Under the pieces are notes generated by a model that saw only the letters and a program-made list of their open reading frames with translations, did not search any database and was not told the DNA's origin. This document shows, piece after piece, positions 24,595-32,918 of a DNA stretch of 64,000 nucleotides; the first letter of the stretch is position 1, and every line of letters begins with the position of its first letter. This stretch comes from Solirubrobacterales bacterium (GTDB lineage: Bacteria; Actinomycetota; Thermoleophilia; Solirubrobacterales; 70-9): contig JADJRQ010000003.1 in NCBI GenBank assembly GCA_016712175.1, forward strand, positions 330,487-394,486, given 5' to 3'. Both the position numbers and the translations under genes were made by a program.

Positions 24595-25371
24595 CTACTT
24601 CTCGGGAGATTCAGCTTCCGCGTCGGATTCGGGCTCTGCTTCGGCTTCGTCGGACCCACCAGCACCGACGTCCCGGGCCGCAGATGCAGCGGCTTCGGCC
24701 AGATCCTCGGGCGTGGACTTCACGGCTTGGGGGTGATCCGGGATCGTTTCTTCCGGCTCGGCTGAAGATTCTTCGTCCTTGCCCGGGTCGCCACTCTTCC
24801 TGTCGTCCTCGGCGATCTTCGTCGCTTCTTTGGACGGACCGAGCAGCATGCTCATGTTGCGGCCTTCCTGGAGCGGCTTCGACTCGATGGTCGCCAGGCC
24901 TTCGAGGTCTTCGAAGAGGCGGTACAGGAGATCCCGGCCGCGCTCGGGGTGAGCCTGCTCTCGACCACGGAACATGATCGTCACCTTGACCTTGTCGCCG
25001 TGCTTGAGGAAGCGGGTGACGTGGCCTTTCTTGGTGTTGTAATCGTGGACCGCGATCTTCGGCCGCAGCTTGATCTCGCGCACGTTGACCTGGGTCTGGT
25101 GCTTGCGGGCCTGTTTGAGCTTCTGCTCCTGCTCGTACTTGTACTTCGAGTAGTCGAGGAGCCGGGCCACCGGCGGCTTGGCGCCGGCGGCGACTTCGAC
25201 CAGATCGAGATCCGCATCGCGGGCCATCTCCCGGGCGTCGTCCGTCGTCACGATGCCGACCTGCTCACCGTCGGCCCCGATGAGCCGGACCTTGGGCACG
25301 CGGATGCGCTCGTTTATACGAGTCGAGTCACGCTCGGGCGGACGCCGGTCGAACCTGCGAGGAACCGGCAC
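24595..25371 (-). CDS. infC: Translation initiation factor IF-3 with acidic C-terminal extension
   Basis: IF-3 binds the 30S subunit and checks start-codon pairing. The N domain begins TRINERIRVPKVRLIGADG, followed by YKYEQEQKLKQARKHQ and the C domain with IKLRPKIAVHDYNTKKGHV and VTIMFRGREQAHPERG. The usual family length is about 180 residues; this protein has 258, the excess being an Asp/Glu/Ala-rich tail of about 80 residues. The likely start is GTG 25371; the classic rare AUU start is not seen. It follows thrS on the same strand, as in many bacteria. Confidence 0.95.
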   Translation of the reverse strand: MPVPRRFDRRPPERDSTRINERIRVPKVRLIGADGEQVGIVTTDDAREMARDADLDLVEVAAGAKPPVARLLDYSKYKYEQEQKLKQARKHQTQVNVREIKLRPKIAVHDYNTKKGHVTRFLKHGDKVKVTIMFRGREQAHPERGRDLLYRLFEDLEGLATIESKPLQEGRNMSMLLGPSKEATKIAEDDRKSGDPGKDEESSAEPEETIPDHPQAVKSTPEDLAEAAASAARDVGAGGSDEAEAEPESDAEAESPEK

Positions 25372-25464
25372 TAGTTAGCAGCCAAGCGGAGGTTCAAGCG
25401 GACAGACAAACTGGAAATTGGTTCGCGGAGGCGAACTGGAAAGGGTTCTTTTCAAAGCAAATAT

Positions 25465-27407
25465 TCAAGTGCCAAGCAGCATACAGAACTTTTCCGAAGT
25501 CATAGAGCCGAGTTCGCCTTCGTCGTGGGAACGCACCGCGACCTCCCCCGCTTCGACTTCGCGGTCACCGACGACCAGCATGAACGGATAACGCCCGAGT
25601 TCGGCCGCGCGGATCTTCTTGCCGACCGATTCCGAGCGCTCTTCGACCTTGACCCTGGCCCCCGCCGTCCGCAGGTCTTCCGCCACCTGCTTCGCGTAAT
25701 CGATGTGGCGATCGGCCACCGGCACAATCATCGCCTGAACCGGCGCCAGCCAGAGGGGAAGCGGCCCGCGTAGTGCTCGATCAGGATCCCGGCGAACCGC
25801 TCCATCGAGCCGAGGAGTGCCCGGTGAATCATCACCGGACGCTGGCGCTCGTCGTCAGCGCCGGTGTAGTCGAGTTCGAACCGCTCCGGCATCTGGAAGT
25901 CGAGCTGGCAGGTGCCGAGTTGCCAGGAACGGCCGAGCGCGTCGGTGACGTGGAAGTCGATCTTCGGCCCGTAGAAAGCGCCGTCGCCGGGATTGACCGT
26001 GTACTCGCGGTCCTGGGCGTCGAGGGCGGCCTGGAGTTTCGCTTCGGCCTTCTCCCAGAGGTCGTCGCTGCCGAGCGACTTTTCCGGGCGGGTTGAAAGC
26101 TCGACCGAGACATCCTCGAAGCCGAAGCGCCCGTAGAGCTCGTCGATCGCTTCGCAGATGTCGCCGACCTCGGACTCGATCTGGTCTTCGGTGCAGTAGA
26201 CATGGGCGTCGTCCTGGGTAAAGGCGCGGACCCGGAGCAGACCGTGGAGCACCCCCTCCCGCTCGTTCCGGGTGACTCTGCCGAACTCGGCCAGGCGCAG
26301 AGGCAGGTCCCGGTATGAATGACGGTGGGCGCCGTAGACGAGACAGGCACCGGGGCAGTTCATCGGCCGCAGCGCGTATCGCCGGTCGTCGACCTCCATG
26401 AAGTACATGTCGTCCTTGTAGTTCTCCCAATGGCCGGAGCGGTGCCAGAGGGCTTCGTCCATCACCTGCGGCGTCGCGATCTCCTGGTAGCCGCGGCGGT
26501 CGAGCTGTTCCCGGACTTCCTTTTCGATCAGTCCGAGCAGCACGGATCCGTTGGGCAGCCAGAAAGGCATGCCCGGGGCCTCTTCGCGCAGCATGAACAG
26601 GTCGAGCTGCGGTCCGAGGCGGCGGTGATCCCTCGCCTTGGCCTGCTCGATCTTCTCGAGGTGAACCTTCAGGTCCTGCTTGTCGAAGAACGCGGTGCCG
26701 TAAATCCGGGTGAGCGTCTCCCGGTTCTCGTCGCCGCGCCAGTAGGAGCCGGCGACCGAGTTCAGCTTGATCACCTTGATCTTCTTGGTGCCGGGGCCGT
26801 GCGGGCCGCGACAGAGGTCTTCGAAAGGACCGTTCCGGTAGAGCGAGACAGTCTCCGCGCCTTCATTGGTGATCAGGTCTTCGATCAGCTCGACCTTGAA
26901 GTTCTCGCCCTGCGCTTTGAAGATTTCGATCGCCTCGCCCACAGACAAGTCGCGGCGCTCGAACTTCTCGTCGGCCTTGATGTGTTTCTTCATCGCTGCT
27001 TCGATCGCCGGCAGTTCGGCGTCGGTGATCTTGACTTCCTCGGGGAACTCGAAGTCGTAATAGAAGCCGTTCTCGATCGCCGGGCCGATCGTGACCTTCG
27101 TGCCGGGATAAAGCTCCTGGACCGCGGTCGCCATCACGTGCGCCGCATCGTGGCGAATCACTTCGAGGCCCTCGGGGTCACGCGAGGTGATGATCGAGAT
27201 CTCTTCGCCATCGCCAACGGGGGCCGAGAGGTCGCGGATCTCGTCGCCGACTTTCAGTGCAAGGGCGGCTCGAGCCAGCCCTTCGCCGATCGCCAGCGCG
27301 GCATCGGCACCGGTGGCTCCGGGCTCAAGTTCGAGCGCGGTGCCGTCGGGCAGGCTGAGGGTCAGTTTTTCGGTACCGGCGGGCATCGTCCCATCGTATT
27401 CGGTCAC
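25465..27407 (-). CDS. thrS: Threonine--tRNA ligase, frameshifted near the C-terminal domain
   Basis: About 645 residues: TGS domain (LPDGTALELEPGATG), editing domain with HDAAHVMATAVQELYPG, and class II core with AEFGRVTRNEREGVLHGL and the zinc-site cysteine in MNCPGACLVYG. The C-terminal anticodon domain (MIVPVADRHIDYAKQVA) is in another frame. Adding one C to the CCCC run near 25757 restores RFPLWLAPVQAMIVPV. thrS is essential, so an assembly error is likely. The start may be GTG 27407, or ATG 27386, which has GGGA upstream. The 5' end overlaps the preceding esterase gene. Confidence 0.93.
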
Positions 27408-28479
27408 CTGAATTCGATGTGGCCGGGTGCGGAACCTCGGCGAGATACTTCCTGACCTGTTCGGCGATCACGTCATGTCCCTTGACCGAACTGCGCGAGA
27501 TCATGATGTTGAACCAGGCGTGGACCATCGGCATGCGGTCAAGCCGGACCGGCACTCCTGCCGCGGCCAGCCGGTGGGCGTAATCCTCGGCTTCATCGCG
27601 CAGCGGGTCGGCCAGCGCGGACAGGATGTAAGCGGGGGCGAGCCCGGAAAGATCCTCGGCGAGCAACGGTGAAGCCCGGACGTCGGAGCCGAGATCGCCA
27701 GGGCAGTACTGCTCTTCGTACCAGTCCATGCGCTCGGCTGTTAGATAGAACCCGGATGCGAAATCGTCTTTCGATGCCGTTTCGGCGCCGATGTGCACCA
27801 CCGGGTAGATCAGGAGCTGGAAGAGTGGCTGATCCTCGCCGGCACGTTTCAGGTCCTGGCATAGGACCGCCGCGAGGTTGCCGCCGGCACTGTCGCCGGC
27901 AACCGAGACCCGGTCCCGGTCCGCGCCGAAGGTGGAGGGATCGGCCTGAACCGCACGCCAGGCAGCCAGGGCGTCGTCAGGGGCGGCGGGAAACGTATTC
28001 TCGGGGGCGAGCCGGTAGTCGACCGCGAGGATCCGGATGCCCGCCGACTTCGCGATCCGGCGGCAGGACTGGTCGTGAGTATCGAGGGAGCCGACCACGA
28101 AGCCGCCGCCGTGGAAGAAGATCAGCAGCGGACCGGTGGTCGGCGAACCCGCTGGTTCGTAGAGCCTCGTCCGCAGAGGACCGGCCTCCGTTTCGAGTTC
28201 GATGTCGCGGGTCTCAACCCCGGGCTCCGGATCGAGTGTCACCACCTGAGCCAGGTTCTCGGTGTCGATCCTCATCTCGAGCGGCCCGGCAGATCCTGCG
28301 TCCCGGTCGACGAGCCCGGCGATCCGGCAAAGCGCCCAGGCGTCCGGCCGGAGACCGGCGGCGACGGATGGCGGACGACCGAAGATCCGGGTCAGCAGGC
28401 CGTCGGGCAGCGCGAAGACCAGCCGCGCCGCCGCAGACAACACAACCAAACGGATCGAATCGAAGGGACTTGCCGACAT
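27325..28479 (-). CDS. Alpha/beta hydrolase, hormone-sensitive-lipase family esterase
   Basis: Carboxylesterase-type protein of 384 residues. The oxyanion-hole motif is FFHGGGFVVGS, the nucleophile elbow VAGDSAGGNLAAVL, the acid lies in the SALADPLRDEAEDYA region, and the histidine in MVHAWFNIM. Preferred esters cannot be predicted. The last ~30 residues (very Arg-rich) overlap the thrS start by 83 bases and match no family end. Reading one frame over at that point ends in a TGA that overlaps the thrS GTG as GTGA, so a small indel near the 3' end is possible. Confidence 0.82.
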   Translation of the reverse strand: MSASPFDSIRLVVLSAAARLVFALPDGLLTRIFGRPPSVAAGLRPDAWALCRIAGLVDRDAGSAGPLEMRIDTENLAQVVTLDPEPGVETRDIELETEAGPLRTRLYEPAGSPTTGPLLIFFHGGGFVVGSLDTHDQSCRRIAKSAGIRILAVDYRLAPENTFPAAPDDALAAWRAVQADPSTFGADRDRVSVAGDSAGGNLAAVLCQDLKRAGEDQPLFQLLIYPVVHIGAETASKDDFASGFYLTAERMDWYEEQYCPGDLGSDVRASPLLAEDLSGLAPAYILSALADPLRDEAEDYAHRLAAAGVPVRLDRMPMVHAWFNIMISRSSVKGHDVIAEQVRKYLAEVPHPATSNSGDRIRWDDARRYRKTDPQPARRHRART

Positions 28480-28514
28480 CGCCGCATCCTAGCCACCGGC
28501 AGCCGGACCCCGCT

Positions 28515-28520
28515 TATAGT
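28515..28520 (+). promoter_or_regulatory. Candidate -10 box for a leaderless transcript of the cyclase gene
   Basis: TATAGT lies seven bases before the cyclase ATG at 28527. A transcript starting at the normal distance from this box would begin at or within a base or two of the ATG, with no room for a ribosome site, and none is visible. Leaderless mRNAs are common in actinobacteria. No convincing -35 box is seen. Confidence 0.4.
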
Positions 28521-28526
28521 CAGGCC

Positions 28527-29282
28527 ATGGAAATTATCGACCTTTCGGCCCCGATCGTTCCCTCTCCTCCAGAGACCCCGGATGTGCTCCGGACCGAGGT
28601 CGAGTTCAGCGATCACGAGGCCGGTGCCGCGGTCATCCAGGAACTGTTCGGCGTCGCGCCCGAGCTACTGCGTGATGGTGAGGGCTGGGCCAACGACTTC
28701 TTCACCCGTTTCGGAACTCACAATTCGACCCACGTCGACGCGCCGTGGCATTACAACTCGACGATCGGCGGAAAGCCGGCCCAGACGATCGACCAGCTGC
28801 CGCTCGAATGGTTCGTGAACCCGGGGGTCGTTCTGAACTTCGACGGCCGGGGCGATGGCGAGGTCATCGACACACCCGACGTGGAAGCCGCCCTGGCCGA
28901 TGCCGGGCACGAACTGAAACCCCTCGACATCGTGCTGGTCCGGACCGGTTGCGACAAATGGGTCGAAACCAACGAGTACATGGCCCACGGTCCCGGGGTC
29001 AGTGGTGCGGCGACCGAATGGCTCTACGAACGAGGTGTTCGGGTCATGGGTATCGACGCCTGGGGCTGGGACCGTCCACTCTGGATGCAGGCTCAGGAAG
29101 CGATCGAGAAGAACGAAGCCGGCATCTTCTGGCAGGCCCACCAGGTCGACCTCGCCTATTCGCAGATCGAGCGGCTGGTCAACCTCGACCAACTCCCCCC
29201 GACCGGCTTCACCGTTTCCTGCCTCCCCCTCCCGCTGGTCGGCGGCAGTGCTGCCCCGGCGCGGGTCGTCGCCATCCTCTGA
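28527..29282 (+). CDS. Cyclase family protein (kynurenine formamidase-like metal hydrolase)
   Basis: A 251-residue protein of the KynB/arylformamidase-like cyclase family, metal-dependent hydrolases acting on amides or lactones. The metal-binding signature HxxTHxDxPxH appears as THNSTHVDAPWHYN near residue 65. The central block DIVLVRTGCDKW and the final VGGSAAPARVVAIL fit the family end. The frame is open far upstream, but the antisense esterase gene occupies that strand and the ATG at 28527 starts exactly at the family N-terminus (MEIIDLSAPI). No tryptophan catabolism genes are adjacent, so the substrate is open. Confidence 0.85.
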   Translation: MEIIDLSAPIVPSPPETPDVLRTEVEFSDHEAGAAVIQELFGVAPELLRDGEGWANDFFTRFGTHNSTHVDAPWHYNSTIGGKPAQTIDQLPLEWFVNPGVVLNFDGRGDGEVIDTPDVEAALADAGHELKPLDIVLVRTGCDKWVETNEYMAHGPGVSGAATEWLYERGVRVMGIDAWGWDRPLWMQAQEAIEKNEAGIFWQAHQVDLAYSQIERLVNLDQLPPTGFTVSCLPLPLVGGSAAPARVVAIL

Positions 29283-29318
29283 GCGCAACTGAAGCGCGCC
29301 GGCGGGGTTTATTCGGGC

Positions 29319-30698
29319 ATGGGATCATCAGGAATGTTCACTTCTCGGGGAAGAGCTGTCTGGATCATCGCGGCGCTGGGACTATTCGCCTTTGCGCCGC
29401 CTCTGGCGAGCGCCGCGGATACGAACCCCTGCAACGGTTCGGACCTGCTCTGCAACAAGACCCTCGACCAGGTGGTCCTGCCGGGAACCCACAACTCGAT
29501 GTCGAACTCCGAGTCGGGCTGGGTCTTCCCCAACCAGACCTACAACATGACCCATCAGCTCGAACGTGGGGCGAGGGCGATGCTCTTCGACACGCACTAC
29601 GGCAAGGAAGACGGATCGGGAGTCAACGGGGTCAGGAACTGGAAGCCGGCGGACGACGGCGACCCCGAAACTGAAGGAGCCGGAACCTATTTCTGCCACG
29701 ACAATTGTGTGCGAGGCGCGGTCGACCTGACTGAAGAACTCGGCCGGATCAAGGACTGGCTGGCGGCGAATCCACGTGAAGTCCTCGTCTTCGTCAACCA
29801 GGACGCGATCTCGCCCGCGAGCTACGAGACAGCGGTCACGGACAGCGGCCTACTGCCGTATATCTACAAAGGTTCAGTTGCTGAGTATCCGACGCTAGAG
29901 CAGATGATCGACTCCGGCCAGCGAGTCGTCATGTTCGCCGAGCAGCATTCGGCAGGAGTCCCCTGGTACCACAACGCCTATGACGGTTCGGTCATGGAAA
30001 CGCCGTACACCTTCGACTCGACCGAGGCGCTGCCGAACGGTGGGCTTGATGATCCGGCAGCTCTCAACGAGACCTGCAAGCCGAACCGCGGTAGCGACCC
30101 CTCACCGCTTTTCCTGATGAACCACTGGGTCACCACCTTCGTCATCCCGGACATCGAGAAGGCAATGATCGTCAACACCCGGCCGGCACTCGTCGCCCGG
30201 GCCAAGGCCTGCGAGGCCCGCCGGGGCAAGCTGCCGAACATCCTGGCCGTCGACTACTTCGGCGCCGGCGACGTCGTTGGAGCGGCCCGGGAACTGAACG
30301 GAATTCCGGAACCGATCGTGCCTCCCGAGCCGGTCCCCGCGGAACCATTCCTCAAGCTGAGCAAGCCGAAGGCCGTCAAGGTCAAGGCCAAGCGCAAGGC
30401 CACCTTCCGCGTCCGGATCGCCAATGCCGGTGACGGCGAGGCGACCGCGGTCAAGGTCTGTGCCAGCGTCCCCCGCCGGCTCGCCCGCACGCCGCGCTGT
30501 GTCAAGGTCACCTCGATTGCGGCCGGCAGCAAGAAGGTGGTGAAACTGCGTATGCGCACAAAGAAGCGCTACCGCAAGGGCTCCGGCAAGGTCAAGTTCA
30601 TGGTCTTCTCGAACGACTCGGACCAGTCGACGCTGGCCGCGTCAGCCAAGCTCAAAGTCAAGCCGCTGAAGAAGCACAAAAAGCACAGGCGCCACTAG
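29319..30698 (+). CDS. Secreted PLC-like phosphodiesterase with basic C-terminal tail
   Basis: 459 residues: signal peptide ending ASA-ADTN (cleavage near residue 35), then a phosphatidylinositol-PLC X-type TIM barrel with VVLPGTHNSMSN (first catalytic His) and LFDTHY (metal/second site region), and CHDN. A double-Cys pattern (CNGSDLLC) suggests disulfides. After residue ~345 comes a CARDB/Ig-like adhesion domain (FRVRIANAGDGEATAVKVC) and a very basic end, KKHKKHRRH. It may cleave phospholipids or glycosylphosphoesters outside the cell. The ATG at 29334 is an alternative start with AGGA close upstream. Confidence 0.82.
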   Translation: MGSSGMFTSRGRAVWIIAALGLFAFAPPLASAADTNPCNGSDLLCNKTLDQVVLPGTHNSMSNSESGWVFPNQTYNMTHQLERGARAMLFDTHYGKEDGSGVNGVRNWKPADDGDPETEGAGTYFCHDNCVRGAVDLTEELGRIKDWLAANPREVLVFVNQDAISPASYETAVTDSGLLPYIYKGSVAEYPTLEQMIDSGQRVVMFAEQHSAGVPWYHNAYDGSVMETPYTFDSTEALPNGGLDDPAALNETCKPNRGSDPSPLFLMNHWVTTFVIPDIEKAMIVNTRPALVARAKACEARRGKLPNILAVDYFGAGDVVGAARELNGIPEPIVPPEPVPAEPFLKLSKPKAVKVKAKRKATFRVRIANAGDGEATAVKVCASVPRRLARTPRCVKVTSIAAGSKKVVKLRMRTKKRYRKGSGKVKFMVFSNDSDQSTLAASAKLKVKPLKKHKKHRRH

Positions 30699-30737
30699 AA
30701 GCACCGGCGAGGCTGATCGGAAGCGCCCGAACGACCT

Positions 30738-31496
30738 CTACCGGTATTCCGGGTTCGGGTGGTCCGGCTGGGTGAGGTCCCAGTCCCTGGTTGAGTTGCC
30801 GTAGGCCGGTATCCCGCCGGCGTCTTTCAGCATGCGCGAGAGGTGGAGGATGTTCCAGGCCATGAAGGTGGCATTCCTGGTCGTCCAGGCGTTCTCCGGG
30901 CCGCCGCTGCCGGGGTCGGCGTATGAATCGCCGGGCCCGGCCTCGCCGTTCCAGTAGGCGTCGGTCTGCGGGGGAACGGTCAGGCCGATGTGCTGGAGCG
31001 CGTAGAGGACCTGCGCGCTGACGTGCTTGCCACCGTCTTCGTTGCCGGTCGTCACCGCTCCACCAACCTTGCCGTAGTACGACCACTGCCCGGCCTCGTT
31101 GACCTCTCCCGAATACCCGTAGAGGCGCTCGATGATGATTCGGGTCGGTGAGGACTGGTCTCCGAGCCAGATCGGCCCGGCAATGATGATGATGTCGGCC
31201 GGTTCGACCAGCTCCCGGTAAATCGCCGGGAAGTCGTCTTTTTCATATCCATGCTCGGCCATGTCGGGCCAGACGCCCGGCGGGATGACGTGGTCGACGG
31301 TGCGGACGAGGTCCACCTTGACGCCAACCCTTTCGAAGATTCCCAGAGGTACCCGCAGCAGGGCCTCGGTCTGACTGGACTCTGGAGATCGTTTCAGGGT
31401 GCCGTTGAAGATGACCGCGCGCAGGTCGTCGTATTTCACCGGCGATTCGTCGGCCTGTCTGTCGATGAAGCTCTGGATCTTCGCGGGAATGGGCAT
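30738..31496 (-). CDS. Flavodoxin-like NAD(P)H-dependent FMN reductase family protein
   Basis: A 252-residue protein with a flavodoxin fold: FNGTLKRSPESSQT as the FMN phosphate loop region, then PADIIIIAGPIWLGDQSSPTR for the isoalloxazine contact and VGGAVTTGNEDGG as a third flavin-contact loop. Members reduce quinones, azo dyes or flavins. A 30-residue N-terminal extension precedes the fold. It is a single gene, separated from the tRNA-Val by a strong terminator. Confidence 0.8.
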   Translation of the reverse strand: MPIPAKIQSFIDRQADESPVKYDDLRAVIFNGTLKRSPESSQTEALLRVPLGIFERVGVKVDLVRTVDHVIPPGVWPDMAEHGYEKDDFPAIYRELVEPADIIIIAGPIWLGDQSSPTRIIIERLYGYSGEVNEAGQWSYYGKVGGAVTTGNEDGGKHVSAQVLYALQHIGLTVPPQTDAYWNGEAGPGDSYADPGSGGPENAWTTRNATFMAWNILHLSRMLKDAGGIPAYGNSTRDWDLTQPDHPNPEYR

Positions 31497-31547
31497 AAAG
31501 GGACCGTACTCCGAACTTATTACGATTCCTGAAACCCCGGAAACGCA

Positions 31548-31571
31548 AAAGCCCCGCGTTCACGGGGCTTT
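31548..31571 (-). terminator. Rho-independent terminator after tRNA-Val
   Basis: AAAGCCCCG (31548-31556) and CGGGGCTTT (31563-31571) form a 9-bp stem with a 6-base loop. On the minus strand the stem is followed by TTGCGTTT, and on the plus strand by a short T-rich end, so it may act in both directions. It directly follows the tRNA-Val gene. Confidence 0.8.
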
Positions 31572-31581
31572 GCTTTCCGAG

Positions 31582-31654
31582 TGGGCACAACTGGGCTCGA
31601 ACCAGTGACCTCCACGATGTCGACGTGGCGCTCTACCAACTGAGCTATGCGCCC
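31582..31654 (-). tRNA. tRNA-Val (anticodon GAC)
   Basis: The minus strand folds as a full cloverleaf: acceptor GGGCGCA with TGTGCCC (one G-U), D arm AGCTCAGTTGGTAGAGC, anticodon stem CCACG/CGTGG with loop TCGACAT (anticodon GAC), variable AGGTC, T arm ACTGGTTCGAGCCCAGT. Discriminator A; CCA is not encoded. Some positions on the acceptor end could shift by one base. Confidence 0.93.
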
Positions 31655-31701
31655 CGGGATCGAGGAGCCTACCAACGCGGCGGAACCTTTGACTCGGCGG
31701 G

Positions 31702-32214
31702 TTACTTCTTCTTTTTCTTCTTTGACTTCTTGGCTTTCTTCACCTTCGGCTTGCCCGGGTCCGGCTTCGAAGGGCCGGACTTGACCTCGCCGCTATCCGG
31801 CTCCGCATCGGCCGCGGCTTTGTTGCCATTGTCACCGGAAGGCAGAACCTTGGCTTCGACCGCACCGGCACTCTTCGTAGAGGTCTTGGTCGACTTCGCC
31901 TTGACCTTGTCCGGTTTAACCCGTTCAACCGAGGCGGGAGCAACCACCGCCGCGGGAACGGTCGAAGGGTCCTTGGAGGCCGGAGTCGAGGCAGCAGCCT
32001 GGGGCTTCGCCGGAGCCGGATCACGTCCCAGGATCAAGGCCGCAATCAGAGACACAACGATCAGAGCGACGGAGACCACGATCACCGGCGTCCGGTGAGT
32101 CGTGAGGCTCAGGCCGAACAACAGCCCGGCAAGCCCGACCAGGGGAGCAAGCCCCAGGGTCTTGCCAACAGATCTGGCCGCCTCGTCCCCCAAGAGTTCT
32201 TTACGTCCCGCCAT
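31702..32214 (-). CDS. Membrane protein with two helices and a poly-lysine tail
   Basis: A 170-residue protein. The N-terminal part has two hydrophobic segments (about residues 20-38 and 43-63; PVIVVSVALIVVSLIAALIL is the second). The rest is Ala/Pro/Lys/Ser-rich and disordered-looking, ending in KKAKKSKKKKKK. Because two membrane segments put both ends on the same side, the tail is probably cytoplasmic. No family is recognised. Its start faces the tRNA-Gly gene on the other strand. Confidence 0.65.
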   Translation of the reverse strand: MAGRKELLGDEAARSVGKTLGLAPLVGLAGLLFGLSLTTHRTPVIVVSVALIVVSLIAALILGRDPAPAKPQAAASTPASKDPSTVPAAVVAPASVERVKPDKVKAKSTKTSTKSAGAVEAKVLPSGDNGNKAAADAEPDSGEVKSGPSKPDPGKPKVKKAKKSKKKKKK

Positions 32215-32322
32215 GTCTCCTCACTCATCCTCAGTAGCTGACAGAACTGATCCTAAGCGAGTAGCGCAGGGGATGCGCCCCGTGCGCCGCTCGGCCCCAC
32301 GCCGATATACTCCGCCGACTTC

Positions 32323-32396
32323 GCGGCTGTAGCTCAGTTGGCTAGAGCGTCTGCTTGCCATGCAGAAGGTCGAGGGTTCGAATCCCTTCAGCCGCT
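32323..32396 (+). tRNA. tRNA-Gly (anticodon GCC)
   Basis: Cloverleaf with acceptor GCGGCTG/CAGCCGC, D arm AGCTCAGTTGGCTAGAGC, anticodon stem TCTGC/GCAGA with loop TTGCCAT (anticodon GCC), variable AGGTC, T arm GAGGGTTCGAATCCCTT. Discriminator T; CCA is not encoded. A tRNA-Cys follows 37 bases downstream on the same strand, probably co-transcribed. Confidence 0.96.
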
Positions 32397-32400
32397 TGCG

Positions 32401-32426
32401 AGGTGCCGGTCAACCGGCTGGCACCT
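32401..32426 (+). other. Hairpin between tRNA-Gly and tRNA-Cys
   Basis: GCCGGT (32405-32410) pairs with ACCGGC (32413-32418), and AGGT (32401-32404) can pair with ACCT (32423-32426) across a small bulge. It may be a processing signal between the two tRNAs, since no T-run follows. Confidence 0.35.
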
Positions 32427-32433
32427 CCACTTT

Positions 32434-32504
32434 GGCGCCTTGGCGGAGTGGTTACGCAGAGGCCTGCAAAGCCTTGTACGCCGGTTCGACTCCGGCAGGC
32501 GCCT
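32434..32504 (+). tRNA. tRNA-Cys (anticodon GCA)
   Basis: Cloverleaf with acceptor GGCGCCT/AGGCGCC, short D arm GGCGGAGTGGTTACGC, anticodon stem AGGCC-type pairing with loop CTGCAAA (anticodon GCA), T arm GCCGGTTCGACTCCGGC. The discriminator is T (U73), the base CysRS requires, which supports the identity. It is followed by a TTTTT run that may help termination. CCA is not encoded. Confidence 0.95.
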
Positions 32505-32507
32505 TTT

Positions 32508-32903
32508 TCAGCCGTCGAGTGCTTCGTTGACCAGTTGGTCGGCTTCGGCGTTCATTTCCCGGCGCACGTGGTTGATCGTCCACTGGTCGAACTCCGCGAG
32601 AGCAGCTTTTGCTTCGGCGTGAAGTGGCTTGATTCCGGCGTTCTTTACTTTGTACTTGCCCTGGATCTGCTTGACGACCAGTTCTGAATCACCGATCAGG
32701 CTGACCTGATCGGCTCCGAGCTCTTTTGCGAGGTTGATGCCGGCTATGAGGGCCTTGTACTCAGCGACGTTGTTGGTCGCGTCACCGATCCTCTCACCGC
32801 GTTCGAGCAGGACCCCCCCGGTTTCGTCCCGGACCACGATCCCGATCGCCGACGGCCCCGGGTTGCCTCTCGCGCCGCCATCGACGTTCACAGTCAGTTT
32901 CAT
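32508..32903 (-). CDS. Ribonuclease HI family protein
   Basis: A 131-residue RNase H fold protein that would cut RNA in RNA-DNA hybrids. The acidic active-site residues are visible in NVDGGARGNPG (Asp), NNVAEYKALI (Glu) and IGDSELVVKQI (Asp), with the late Asp in NAEADQLVNEA. It lacks the basic-protrusion handle of E. coli RNase HI, like RnhC-type and archaeal/Gram-positive forms. A separate RNase HII gene (rnhB) is also in the window. It is antisense to the tRNAs and upstream of the Xer recombinase on the map. Confidence 0.88.
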   Translation of the reverse strand: MKLTVNVDGGARGNPGPSAIGIVVRDETGGVLLERGERIGDATNNVAEYKALIAGINLAKELGADQVSLIGDSELVVKQIQGKYKVKNAGIKPLHAEAKAALAEFDQWTINHVRREMNAEADQLVNEALDG

Positions 32904-32918
32904 CGAGGGGACTCTAAG

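Noticed and set aside
25421..25436. GTTCGC/GCGAAC hairpin between thrS and infC as a regulatory leader
   Set aside because: Only six pairs and no further structure; too weak to call.
27669..28526. Upstream extension of the cyclase frame by 286 codons
   Set aside because: Arg/Pro-rich antisense of the esterase gene; the family N-terminus begins exactly at ATG 28527.
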